Positions 8,097-16,449 of a DNA stretch of 30,021 nt are shown here, in pieces (within the stretch, counting starts at the first letter, position 1; each line of letters starts with the position of its first letter). The notes under the pieces are model-generated. The model was not told the DNA's origin. It was given only the letters and a program-made list of their open reading frames with translations, and ran no database searches. The stretch lies in IMG/VR virus record IMGVR_UViG_3300045999_006266, positions 1 through 30,021 of that record. The stretch is one strand, 5' to 3'. Source of the DNA: a virus. The position numbers and the translations under genes were made by a program.

Positions 8097-8447
8097 ATGT
8101 CCGTCGTCGTCCAGCTCGGTGCCCACTCTGTCTCGCTTCGTGCGCCGCCGTCCACGATGGTGCGGCGCGAGGTCGCCGTCGCGATGTCGACCTCCCCGCT
8201 GCGCGGTCTGTGTGCCGCCCTGGGCGTGTGCTGGGCGGGTAAGGCCCTCAAGGCCAAGTACACCTACCAGCCCCTCCCCTACGGTGGCGAGGTGTTTGAC
8301 GAGCTCATGGCCCTCGGCATCCCCGAAGGCGACATCTATGAGGCGGGGCAGAAGGCCCTCGCGCTCTGTGTCGAGGTCCCCACCGAGGAAGCCGTCGCGC
8401 GTGCCGAGGGTTTTACCGCTCCGCAGACGGAGCCCTCGACGGTGTAG
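8097..8447 (+). CDS. Tail assembly chaperone, short form (lambda gpG-like role)
   Basis: This 116-residue protein occupies the chaperone position between tail tube and tape measure. It probably binds the tape measure and helps tube subunits polymerise. The segment from about residue 38, LRGLCAALGVCW followed by YGGEVFDELMALGIPEGDIYEAG, is characteristic of tail assembly chaperones in siphoviruses of high-GC hosts. The start ATG 8097 has GGAGG at 8088-8092 upstream. A -1 slippery heptamer at 8408-8414 lies near its 3' end, and some ribosomes should shift into the next frame to make a long form. Confidence 0.85.
   Translation: MSVVVQLGAHSVSLRAPPSTMVRREVAVAMSTSPLRGLCAALGVCWAGKALKAKYTYQPLPYGGEVFDELMALGIPEGDIYEAGQKALALCVEVPTEEAVARAEGFTAPQTEPSTV
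8408..8433 (+). promoter_or_regulatory. Programmed -1 frameshift signal in tail chaperone gene
   Basis: The heptamer GGGTTTT at 8408-8414 is read in frame as G GGT TTT, the canonical X XXY YYZ slippery site. A 6-bp stem with tetraloop CAGA (8418-8423 with 8428-8433) starts three bases later and could stimulate slippage. After the shift, reading continues at TAC 8414-8416 with no stop until TAG 8633-8635. Confidence 0.8.
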
Positions 8448-8635
8448 CGATGGAGATCGGGCTCACCTGGTGCGGCGACCCCGACGCGTTCTGGCGCTGG
8501 CCCCTCGAGACGCAAGAGCGCGTCCTCGGGTGGTACCGTGCGCGTCAGCCTGCCCCGAAGAAGCGCAAGCGGGTATTCCAGCCCCGCGAGAATGATACGG
8601 TAGACCCAGCGGCGAGAGCCTTCTGGGGGTTGTAG
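8408..8635 (+). CDS. Frameshifted C-terminal half of tail assembly chaperone (gpGT-like role)
   Basis: After a -1 slip on GGGTTTT, ribosomes read this frame without a stop to TAG 8633-8635. This gives a fused product of about 179 residues: 106 from the first frame plus 73 from this one. The frame also contains an ATG at 8450 that could start a 61-residue peptide, but it has no good ribosome binding site. The extension is rich in Trp and Arg (for example FWRWPLETQERVLGWYRAR) and ends with AARAFWGL. In lambda and many siphoviruses the fused form carries the part that contacts the tube protein. The stop overlaps the GTG of the next gene by one base. Confidence 0.78.
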   Translation, partial: GFYRSADGALDGVAMEIGLTWCGDPDAFWRWPLETQERVLGWYRARQPAPKKRKRVFQPRENDTVDPAARAFWGL

Positions 8636-9216
8636 TGGGCTTCAAGGTACAGGTTGGGCGCGTCCGGGCAGAGATCGACCCGAAGCTAGAAGCGACCATC
8701 CGGCAGATGTTCGACCTGTCCTACCGAAAGATCGTCACCTCGCTCGAGGAGATCGGCGAGGAGGTGTCGATGGACGCACGCCTCAACTGGTACAAGGGCG
8801 TGCTCCGTCGCACGGGGCAGACCGGACAAGTCGCCTACGACATGGTGCTCCTTCCGGACAAGCTGCAAGTCGTGGTGCATCCGGGAGAGACCGACCGCAG
8901 CTACTATGTGCGCCGCCCTGGGCCGAACTCGACGGTGACTATCGGGACGGATGAGTTCACCTATGCGCGCATGATGTCCATCTACCGGAAGACGGGTCAA
9001 CTCCCGTCGGAGTTCCGCAACATCGCGCGGTTCACGCCGAATGGTCGCCCGACCGGACTCTACAAGCGGGAGCCAAACCCGAAGGCGAGTGACGGCGGGA
9101 GTCAGTGGAAGACGTGGGTCCTTGATCCCGGCAAGCAACTAGCCAAGCGGCTAAGGGACAGGGGAAGCGAGGAGCTCAACACCTATGTTGAGCGCAAGCT
9201 GCGGAGGGTCGGCTAA
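8635..9216 (+). CDS. Conserved tail protein, possibly HK97 gp10-like
   Basis: A basic 193-residue protein lies between the chaperone pair and the tape measure. It has an N-terminal helical region (residues about 18-50, EATIRQMFDLSYRKIVTSLEE), a central region with LLPDKLQVVVHPG and YYVRRPGPN, and a basic C-terminus. This order resembles HK97 gp10-type tail components, which have an N-terminal helix, a 'tail-completion' beta core and a Tyr/Gly-rich loop. Such genes usually lie before the tube gene, so the position here is unusual. The GTG start at 8635 overlaps the preceding TAG by one base. Confidence 0.6.
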   Translation: MGFKVQVGRVRAEIDPKLEATIRQMFDLSYRKIVTSLEEIGEEVSMDARLNWYKGVLRRTGQTGQVAYDMVLLPDKLQVVVHPGETDRSYYVRRPGPNSTVTIGTDEFTYARMMSIYRKTGQLPSEFRNIARFTPNGRPTGLYKREPNPKASDGGSQWKTWVLDPGKQLAKRLRDRGSEELNTYVERKLRRVG

Positions 9217-11171
9217 TGGCGGGTGAAATCGATCTCAAAGTATCGGCCGACATCGGCGACCTCCGGCGCCAGCTCGAGAGCATCCCAGGCATCACGGCAG
9301 AGCAAGCGCGCCTCATGGTGGCCGAGCTGGACCGCGGCTACAAGCGCGCCGAGAAGGCAGCTGCGTCGGCTGCGAAGGCTACCCGCGCCTCGATGAAGCA
9401 AGCCGAGGAGGCCACGCGCAAGGCTAGCGAGGCTAGCAAGGAGCTCGGCGACCGTTTCGGGAGCGTCGGCAGCGGGGCGGGCAAGCTCGCCGGCGCCCTC
9501 GACATGCTCGCCCCCGGCCTCGGGTCGGTCGGGCAGGGCATCGCGGATCTCGCGGACGTGGGCGAGGTCGCTGCTGGTAGCATCGGTTCGCTTGCAGGGC
9601 CCGCGCTGGCTGGGCTTGCCGCCGCTGCCCTCGTAGCGACCCCGGTCATCATGCACCTAAACGCGGAGATGGCCGCAGAGGCGCAGTACGCTCAAACGAT
9701 GGGCACCGCCCACGCCTACGTGCGTAAGGAGCTCGAGCTCCAGCGCGTGGCCACGCTCGATCTCGCAGTAGCTACGGGGCAGATGACGGTCGCGGCTCGC
9801 GATGAATCCGACATCCGCCGGCAGTCCGCGTTGCGTCTCGGGGATTACCTCGACACGCTGACGAAGACCTCAGCGGAGACGCTGGCGTTTGAGAATCAGG
9901 TCACGGCGGTGGCCAACACGCTCGGCACGCTTGCCGCCGCTGCGACTGGCCCTATCGGCGCGGTCCTGCTCCTGGGCGAGGCGCTCGGCGCAGACATCCC
10001 GACAGTCTCCGAACTCACCAAGAAGCTCACCGACTACATCGGCCTGACGGGGAACTACGTCAAGGCGCAAGAGACGGCAGCCAAAGCCACGAAGGTGACG
10101 ACCGAGGAGACGAAGCGCACCAGAGACGCAGACATCGCGGCGATGCATGCGAAGACTAGCCACGCAGGCGCGGCTACCACGCTCACCAAGGCGCTCAAGG
10201 AAGAGAAGGTCCAGATGGACGCCCTCCAGGCGGCGCAGCGGACCATCGAACAGGCGCGCACGTCGGAACTCACGGAATCGCAGAAGCTCCGCGAAGAGTT
10301 GGCGAATCTACTTGCAGAGCGTACCGCGCTCGCGGATGCTGGCAAGCTCACACCGGAGGCCGCAGCTGCTAGCGCCGCTGCCGAGGTGAAGCTTAGAACG
10401 ATGGTTGCCGATGCGACCATCGAGGAGGATCTGCGCGCCATCGAGACGACGGAGGCCTACGAGAAGGCGCAAAACGATGCGCGAAATGCTCGGCGCGAAG
10501 AGCAGCTTGCAAAGGAAAAGGCCGCTAACGAAGCAAAGATTCAGGCGATGGCGCAGGTGGCGGACGTGATCGCGCAGTACACGCAGTACTCGCTTGATCA
10601 GGAGGTCACGGCCTACGAGCGTGCACAGGAGGACCGCGCTGCCCTCGGCAAGAAGGCGACGGAAGCAGAAAAGGAAATGGCCGACAAGCGAGTCGAGCTC
10701 ACGCGAAACGCCGCCCGCAAGGCATTCCTTGTCGACAAGCTCGCGAAGATGGCGTCAGCTGCTGCCGCTACTGCACTCGCAGTTGTGCAGGCGCTGAGCT
10801 CGGCACCACCTCCGTTCAACTACATCGCTGCTAGTGCAGTTGGCGCCGCCGGACTTGTCCAGCAAGGCGTCATCATGGCGCAACAGCCGACATTTCACTC
10901 AGGTGGTTTTATCGGCACGACGGCGCCGGACGAGCAGCAGGCAACCGTTCGTCGGGGTGAGGCGGTGCTCAATCCAGCGGGACGCCGGGCGATGGGCGAC
11001 GACACGATCCGCGCCGCGAACGCGGGTATGGGAAGCGGGCAGACCATCATGGTTCAGCAGGTCTATCGACACCGCGTCTTCGATAGCTTCGTGTCGGACA
11101 ACCTCCGGACGCGCGGGCCCCTGTCGCGGGCGTTAGGTGCGGGTGGACGCGCAGGCCAGCGGAGGAGCTAG
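9216..11171 (+). CDS. Tail tape measure protein
   Basis: This 651-residue protein sets tail length and is ejected with the DNA. Long helical, Ala-rich coiled-coil stretches dominate residues about 20-80 and 280-530. A hydrophobic segment lies at about 125-145 (including LAGLAAAALVATPVIM). A hydrophobic C-terminal region at about 510-560 is followed by FHSGGFIG and VRRGEAVLNPAGRRAMG, a C-terminal signature shared by many tape measure proteins. It is modest in length, implying a medium-length tail (roughly 0.1 micrometre by the usual 1.5 angstrom per residue rule). The ATG overlaps the preceding stop (TAATG). Confidence 0.92.
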   Translation: MAGEIDLKVSADIGDLRRQLESIPGITAEQARLMVAELDRGYKRAEKAAASAAKATRASMKQAEEATRKASEASKELGDRFGSVGSGAGKLAGALDMLAPGLGSVGQGIADLADVGEVAAGSIGSLAGPALAGLAAAALVATPVIMHLNAEMAAEAQYAQTMGTAHAYVRKELELQRVATLDLAVATGQMTVAARDESDIRRQSALRLGDYLDTLTKTSAETLAFENQVTAVANTLGTLAAAATGPIGAVLLLGEALGADIPTVSELTKKLTDYIGLTGNYVKAQETAAKATKVTTEETKRTRDADIAAMHAKTSHAGAATTLTKALKEEKVQMDALQAAQRTIEQARTSELTESQKLREELANLLAERTALADAGKLTPEAAAASAAAEVKLRTMVADATIEEDLRAIETTEAYEKAQNDARNARREEQLAKEKAANEAKIQAMAQVADVIAQYTQYSLDQEVTAYERAQEDRAALGKKATEAEKEMADKRVELTRNAARKAFLVDKLAKMASAAAATALAVVQALSSAPPPFNYIAASAVGAAGLVQQGVIMAQQPTFHSGGFIGTTAPDEQQATVRRGEAVLNPAGRRAMGDDTIRAANAGMGSGQTIMVQQVYRHRVFDSFVSDNLRTRGPLSRALGAGGRAGQRRS

Positions 11172-11174
11172 CAG

Positions 11175-14100
11175 ATGGGAACCGCATACACTCCGGACGC
11201 CCTCCGAGGGATCTTCATCCGCGACCCGCGACTCAGCCCCGGCACGACGGGGGCTGGTTCGAGCTACACGCAGGCAAACCCGGAACCCGGTGTGCCGGCT
11301 CCCTCCTCGAGCACCATGCTGACGCTCTCGACGAGCGGCACGCAGGTCAACGGAACGACGGTGGAGGTGCAGACGACGCGTGCGGGCGGGGCCGTAACGA
11401 CGGACGCCATCCGCGCGGGTGGCTTCGTCTGGCGCGAGTCGGGCGGTGCGTGGCAGGGATGGGACGGCCCCCTCGGGTACGCCGGGTTCGCGACCGTGCA
11501 CACGTGGGCCTCCGGCGCCGGCGCGGACCTGTACACCTCGCCGCACGTGCTCTTCACGGGCACGGGTACGCGTCTCGTCAGCGCGCAGAAGACCGTGGCT
11601 GCGGGCTCTGTGCAGACACTCCGCGTGCACCGACGCACGCAGGCGGGAGCGACGTCCACTATCGACATCGTGTCGAGCTCGGTGACGGGCCAGCCCCTGC
11701 TCTCCTCTCTCGTCGCCTTGCCCGAGGGGCGTATTCTGCTCCTCGCGTACTACGACGACCTCCCCAGCGCCGGCGCGCAGGTTCGCGCGTATTTGAGCGA
11801 GGACGATGGGGCGACGTGGGCTCTCCAGGCGTCCGCCTGCCTGCCCGCCTACGTCGACACGACAACGACGACGGGAAGGCGTCTGCGGGCGGCCTATTAC
11901 GGTGGACAGGTGCTTATGGTTCTCGCCGTCCGCGTCTCGGCGGCAACCGTGCCCGACACGCTCTGGCAATATGCGAGCGTAGATGATGGCGTGTCGTTCG
12001 CGCTCGTCGAGGCCGTGTCCGGTGCGGACGCTGACTCGGTGCACACAGGCGGCGCGCACGACGTGGTCGCGCTGCCGGATATCGGCTTTGGCGTGGTCTA
12101 CTGCGGCTCCTCGCGCAGCCAGTGGGGCGCGACCTCAGAGACCCTCAGCAAGCGCCTTGGGAGCGCCTTCAGTCGCTGGACAGACATTGACCCTGTCGAG
12201 GTAGGTCTCCTCGCTCCCGCATCGACCCTGAGCGCAGGGAACCAGCTTAGCGACGACACCGAACTCTGCGCGGGCGTGGACGACGACGGACAGGTCTACG
12301 CCCTCGCGCCGAACTCCGGGAACGCCTCCCGCGTCCGTCCGGCGCGTAGCTCGGACGGGCAGACGTGGTCCGTACTCGGTCAGGCCCTCAACCTCGTCCA
12401 TAGCCTCGACTTCGGCGGCGAGCGTCCGGCGTCCATGACGTGCGCCTGGTACGCCGGCGCTCTCCACGTCATCCACTCCGTTGACTCCACGACGACCTAC
12501 GACGCGCAGCTGGGGGACTCCGTCCTGAGCGGGTACACCGCGGCAACCCTCCCGATGCTCCCCGCAGTGCAGGCTGGCGGGGACTACTCCGCAGGGTCGT
12601 ACATGACGTGGGCGCCGTTCTGGGACCCCAGCACGCTCGGGTGGACGACGACAACGATCGGCGCTCCGACGACGACGCTTACGGGCGGCGCGATGCAGAT
12701 CTCCGCGGGGCTCGCCGAGGTCCGCACGTACACGCACACACGCTCGACGGCGCTTACCGCGGCGCACACGGTGCAGGGCTTGTGGGAGGTCGACACTGAC
12801 TCGGGCACGGCTACCGAGACGACCCTAACGGCGCACTCCTCGACGTCCTCGTACCGCCTCCGGGTGCGCGTCACCACGACGACGGTTGTCGCCTTCGATG
12901 ACGTTAGCGGCGCGCTTCTTATGACCTACAACCGGACGGCGGCAGAGTACGTCCACATTCGCGCGTGGGCCTCCAACCTCGGGTCGACGGGTCGATGCAC
13001 CGTATGGGTGGACGAGGTCGACGGGCCGTACGGCATCGCCCGCGGCTACGTCCGCATGGTCGATACAACGCTCACCGACGGCGGCGTCGTCGCCGCGGCG
13101 CAGTCGATCAAGATCGGGCAGACGGGACAGGGCGTGTCGAACTGGCGCTATGCGGCGTGGCAGGCATCCGCGCAGATGTCCTCTCCGCATCTCCTCAGCA
13201 TCCCGAGCGAGGTCAACGGTCGCGACTTCTCGACGCGGGCGCTGACGCTTTCGCAAGGGCTGAAGGTTCGCGCGGTCGGGGGGCCGGCGGTCCTCGGCGA
13301 CGCCTGGACGATCGCCGCACGCTACGGTCACGGCATCGACGCCCTTGACTCGCCTTCCCCGTCGGTCACGTGGCGCAGTACCGATACGCTCTCGGCGCAG
13401 GTGATGGTCTGGGAGACGGACACGACCGCGGCGAACGTCTCGCAGGCGATGGGAAGTATGGGCGCCCTCTACATCGGAGGCGCAAACTTCCGCACCGCTA
13501 CCCTTGAGGGGCGCGACGCCTTCGGTGTCTACGTTGCTATCGGCACGTGGGACGCCTCGTCAGGGCAAGCTGCCCTCGCATGGAACCGGCGCGGAAACCT
13601 CGTCTACCCTTCGTCCACGAACCCGTCCTCGGGCGTCTACTGGTACCCTCACGGAATGATGGACGGGGCGCGGTTCACCTTCGACACGGCGGCAGGCCCC
13701 GTGCGGACCATCCAGTATCAGACCGAGGGAGCGTGGACGCAGGCCACGGGTAAGCACGCGCGTGTCGCCGTCTTCGGAGATGTGTCGGCAGTGGGCGTCT
13801 CCGGTACGGCAGGCGCGTTGCTCTCCCCTGGTGGCCTCCTCGTCTGGAACAACGACCCGCAGTATTCTGCGTACCGCTTGACCATCCCGACGCAGCCTGT
13901 CGCAGAGGCGTACTTCGAGATGGGCGTCTGCCTTATCGGGCACGTAGCCGTCTTCGGGCGTCGGTATTCGTGGGGTCGAAGCCTCACGACGGAGCCGAAC
14001 GTGGATCTCCGCACGGGTTCCTCGGGCCGACGCACTGCCCAGGTGATGGGCCCCTCCCGGCGGGCGGTGGAGTTTGGCTGGTCCGACGCCGTCGACCAGA

Positions 14101-14441
14101 GCGAGCTCGGTGTGGACATGACCGTGTCGCAGCCGGACTACGTCCTCGGGAGCTCGACAGGAACGCCCGAACCCGTCGCCGCGGCGAAGGATGGGCCGGG
14201 CCTTATCCGCGGGATTGTCGATCACCTGAACGGTAGCGCGGAGCCTGTGGTCTACCTCGCCTACCTGCCGAGGGTTGCCCTCAACTCGACGCAGATGGTC
14301 GTACACTCCGACCTTCACCTGTACGGGCGCATCGTCTCAGACGTCAGCATCGAGACGGTGCAGGGTAAGGAGTGGGGCGGCACTGGCGCTACAGGCGAGA
14401 TGGTCCGCACGTCTAGCATCCGGCTCGAGGAGGAACTGTGA
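11175..14441 (+). CDS. Large tail protein with sialidase-type Asp-box propeller and lectin-like domain
   Basis: This 1088-residue protein directly follows the tape measure. Residues about 70-470 look like a beta-propeller. They contain one perfect Asp box, SEDDGATW (208-215), a variant SVDDGVSF (268-275) and a shortened SSDGQTW (392-398), the turns typical of sialidase and BNR-repeat folds. Residues about 490-680 resemble a concanavalin/LamG-like jelly roll (YVHIRAWASN, CTVWVDEVDG, SIKIGQTGQG). A further beta-rich region precedes a charged C-terminus. It probably binds or cleaves a host surface glycan as a tip or side protein. No complete sialidase arginine triad could be placed, so carbohydrate binding is as likely as hydrolysis. 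The stop overlaps the next GTG. Confidence 0.7.
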   Translation: MGTAYTPDALRGIFIRDPRLSPGTTGAGSSYTQANPEPGVPAPSSSTMLTLSTSGTQVNGTTVEVQTTRAGGAVTTDAIRAGGFVWRESGGAWQGWDGPLGYAGFATVHTWASGAGADLYTSPHVLFTGTGTRLVSAQKTVAAGSVQTLRVHRRTQAGATSTIDIVSSSVTGQPLLSSLVALPEGRILLLAYYDDLPSAGAQVRAYLSEDDGATWALQASACLPAYVDTTTTTGRRLRAAYYGGQVLMVLAVRVSAATVPDTLWQYASVDDGVSFALVEAVSGADADSVHTGGAHDVVALPDIGFGVVYCGSSRSQWGATSETLSKRLGSAFSRWTDIDPVEVGLLAPASTLSAGNQLSDDTELCAGVDDDGQVYALAPNSGNASRVRPARSSDGQTWSVLGQALNLVHSLDFGGERPASMTCAWYAGALHVIHSVDSTTTYDAQLGDSVLSGYTAATLPMLPAVQAGGDYSAGSYMTWAPFWDPSTLGWTTTTIGAPTTTLTGGAMQISAGLAEVRTYTHTRSTALTAAHTVQGLWEVDTDSGTATETTLTAHSSTSSYRLRVRVTTTTVVAFDDVSGALLMTYNRTAAEYVHIRAWASNLGSTGRCTVWVDEVDGPYGIARGYVRMVDTTLTDGGVVAAAQSIKIGQTGQGVSNWRYAAWQASAQMSSPHLLSIPSEVNGRDFSTRALTLSQGLKVRAVGGPAVLGDAWTIAARYGHGIDALDSPSPSVTWRSTDTLSAQVMVWETDTTAANVSQAMGSMGALYIGGANFRTATLEGRDAFGVYVAIGTWDASSGQAALAWNRRGNLVYPSSTNPSSGVYWYPHGMMDGARFTFDTAAGPVRTIQYQTEGAWTQATGKHARVAVFGDVSAVGVSGTAGALLSPGGLLVWNNDPQYSAYRLTIPTQPVAEAYFEMGVCLIGHVAVFGRRYSWGRSLTTEPNVDLRTGSSGRRTAQVMGPSRRAVEFGWSDAVDQSELGVDMTVSQPDYVLGSSTGTPEPVAAAKDGPGLIRGIVDHLNGSAEPVVYLAYLPRVALNSTQMVVHSDLHLYGRIVSDVSIETVQGKEWGGTGATGEMVRTSSIRLEEEL

Positions 14442-16063
14442 CCGACCGCTGGACGCCCGCGCAACTATCCGGAACTATCCGCTGGGTCATAAGCCTCGAG
14501 TACGCTGGAGGGACCTGGTACCTCGGGCAGGAGTCGGTCACGATTGACGACGGCAACGGCGGGACCATCGTCATCACGGACGGGCTCCTCGACCTCGCTG
14601 ACATGACGGAGACGCTGGACCTGTGGAGCACCGACTCGCCCAGGCGCAGCGTCCCGGTGGAGTTCGACCTCGGCGTGGATGTCGCAACGCTAGTCGAGGA
14701 GGGACACGACCTCGCCGGCTGCGTCGCTGAGCTGGCCCAGCTCGCCGAGGGGGACGCGTGGACGGCACGTCGTCCGTTCGTGGTAGGACGCCTACAGGAG
14801 CCGCAGTACGGCGCGGAGCATGAGGGCGTGCGCGCCTCGATTGAGCAAGACGTGCTCTCGTCCGACGAGACGATCGACGTGTCGACCATCAAGGCAGATG
14901 ACCTATCGGCGGCGCTCATCGCTACGGGGCTATACGGTGCGGCGGTCTACCCGACGGAAGACGTAGTCGCGCCACTGGTCTTCGGTACGCCAGGAGGCGG
15001 GCTCCTCCCCGGTAGCAAGGCGGCGTATTCCTGCACGCTGCTGGTCGTTGCGACGGGCATCCCGGCAAGGTTCTACGTGTTGGCTGGACATGCGGTCGCG
15101 GCAACCACGGTGACGCTGACGAGCCCGCAGGACGCGACGTCGGTATCGGCGAGCGTGTTTCGCGTGACCGTCTATGGTGAGTCGGTATCGGTAGCCGTCG
15201 AGGATACCGCCACAACGACGATGACTCCCGCGCCTGTGCCCGTCGTGACGTGGCCCGATGGTGGCCTCATCGACGAAACCGGAAGCGTGCTGGACACGGC
15301 TGGCGACTTCATCGCGTGGCTACTGCGTGTGACCGAGCAACAGGTCGACCACGGGCGCGTCAACGCCGCACGTGAGGCCCTCCGCGCCTTCCGGGTAGGG
15401 ACGTACCTTGACGAGTCTGTGACCGTGGCCGACTACATCCGAGACGCCATTCTCGACATCGTCCCCGTGTCGCTCGCCGTCGGGCCGCGTGGCGTCTATC
15501 CGTACGTCTGGCGCTGGGATGCCACGGCAGAGGACGCCGTCGCCCATCTCGACGTGACCGAGGCGCCCGACATCGAGCGCGAGGGCGTGGTGACCTACGA
15601 AGATGGCGACCGCCTGGTCAACACGTTGCAGCTCCTGTACGCGTGGAACCCGCAGACGGAGGGCTATGGCGCTGAGATCTGGGCCGTCGGTGACCCTGCA
15701 TCGCGCCCGAGGGGCTTGCGCTTTGGAGGCTTCGCGAGCCTCACGCGGTCCTATTGGTCGGACCCTGTCCTCGCGCGGTCGGCAGCTCGCTACGGGGTCA
15801 AGCGTGAGACGCTAGAGACTGCCGTCGTCGCCGACACGCTGACGGCAGAGCACGTGCTCGCGTGGCGCTCCCGGCGCTGGGCTCTCCCCTCTCGCGTGGT
15901 CGAGTACGGGTGCGCCCAACGCTGGGGATGGATCGAGCCAGGGGACCTCGTGACGGTCACCGACCCGGAGCTCGCGTGGTCCGAGCGTCTCTGCCTAGTA
16001 CAGTCGCGCACGTGGGCCGATGATGGCAGCGTGCGATATGCTCTCCGGGTCATGGAGGCGTAA
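14438..16063 (+). CDS. Putative tail hub/baseplate protein
   Basis: This 541-residue protein starts at GTG 14438 in a GTGA overlap. Residues about 1-130 are beta-rich and include TIVITDGLLDLADMTETLDLWS, which reads like a hub ring domain. Residues about 330-380 contain SVTVADYIRDAILDIVPVSL, typical of tail-associated hub proteins, where a helix precedes a prediction-rich beta domain. The C-terminus has WGWIEPGDLVTVTDP and ends RYALRVMEA, as in hub (gp27-like) proteins that close with a strand over the axis. It probably seals the tail tip below the tape measure. The hub assignment comes from these motifs and its location. Confidence 0.68.
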   Translation: MTDRWTPAQLSGTIRWVISLEYAGGTWYLGQESVTIDDGNGGTIVITDGLLDLADMTETLDLWSTDSPRRSVPVEFDLGVDVATLVEEGHDLAGCVAELAQLAEGDAWTARRPFVVGRLQEPQYGAEHEGVRASIEQDVLSSDETIDVSTIKADDLSAALIATGLYGAAVYPTEDVVAPLVFGTPGGGLLPGSKAAYSCTLLVVATGIPARFYVLAGHAVAATTVTLTSPQDATSVSASVFRVTVYGESVSVAVEDTATTTMTPAPVPVVTWPDGGLIDETGSVLDTAGDFIAWLLRVTEQQVDHGRVNAAREALRAFRVGTYLDESVTVADYIRDAILDIVPVSLAVGPRGVYPYVWRWDATAEDAVAHLDVTEAPDIEREGVVTYEDGDRLVNTLQLLYAWNPQTEGYGAEIWAVGDPASRPRGLRFGGFASLTRSYWSDPVLARSAARYGVKRETLETAVVADTLTAEHVLAWRSRRWALPSRVVEYGCAQRWGWIEPGDLVTVTDPELAWSERLCLVQSRTWADDGSVRYALRVMEA

Positions 16064-16449
16064 TGGCAACGGCGACGCATACTCAGCTCGGGGCACGTAC
16101 CCGTCTCACGGTCACGGGTAGCGTGACGAGCTACGCCGCGGGGACGCGGCTCGCCATCGACACGACGGGCACCACGTCGCTGGTACAGGTCCTACGCGTG
16201 AAGCTCAAGCGCACCGCAGGGACCGCCGCAAGCTTCACGCCGCGCATCTTCTCGACCTCGGCTGGGTCCAGCGGGACGGTGGCTCAACAGTTCGTGGGCA
16301 GCTCGACGGTCATCGCCGACCTCTTCGACGTGGTGGCGAGCGGCGTGCTCTTCGACACCGACTCCACGGGTAAGCTCTACCTAGAGATCGGCCCCAACGC
16401 CGGCTCGGACAACGCCTTCGACTACGAAGTCGTCGTTGAGGTGCTCTGA
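16063..16449 (+). CDS. Small beta-rich tail/fibre-associated protein
   Basis: A 128-residue protein rich in Thr, Ser, Val and Gly, with alternating patterns of short beta strands (SLVQVLRVKLKRTAG, KLYLEIGPNAG) and no helices of note. The ATG overlaps the preceding TAA (TAATG) and the TGA overlaps the next ATG (TGATG). It lies between the hub and the glycine-rich adhesin, so a virion tip or fibre-attachment role is likely. I do not recognise a family. Confidence 0.7.
   Translation: MATATHTQLGARTRLTVTGSVTSYAAGTRLAIDTTGTTSLVQVLRVKLKRTAGTAASFTPRIFSTSAGSSGTVAQQFVGSSTVIADLFDVVASGVLFDTDSTGKLYLEIGPNAGSDNAFDYEVVVEVL

Noticed and set aside
11133-12059. Long minus-strand frames opposite the 1088-residue tail protein
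   Set aside because: They are Arg/His-rich shadows of a GC-rich gene; the plus-strand frame is coupled at both ends and carries real motifs.
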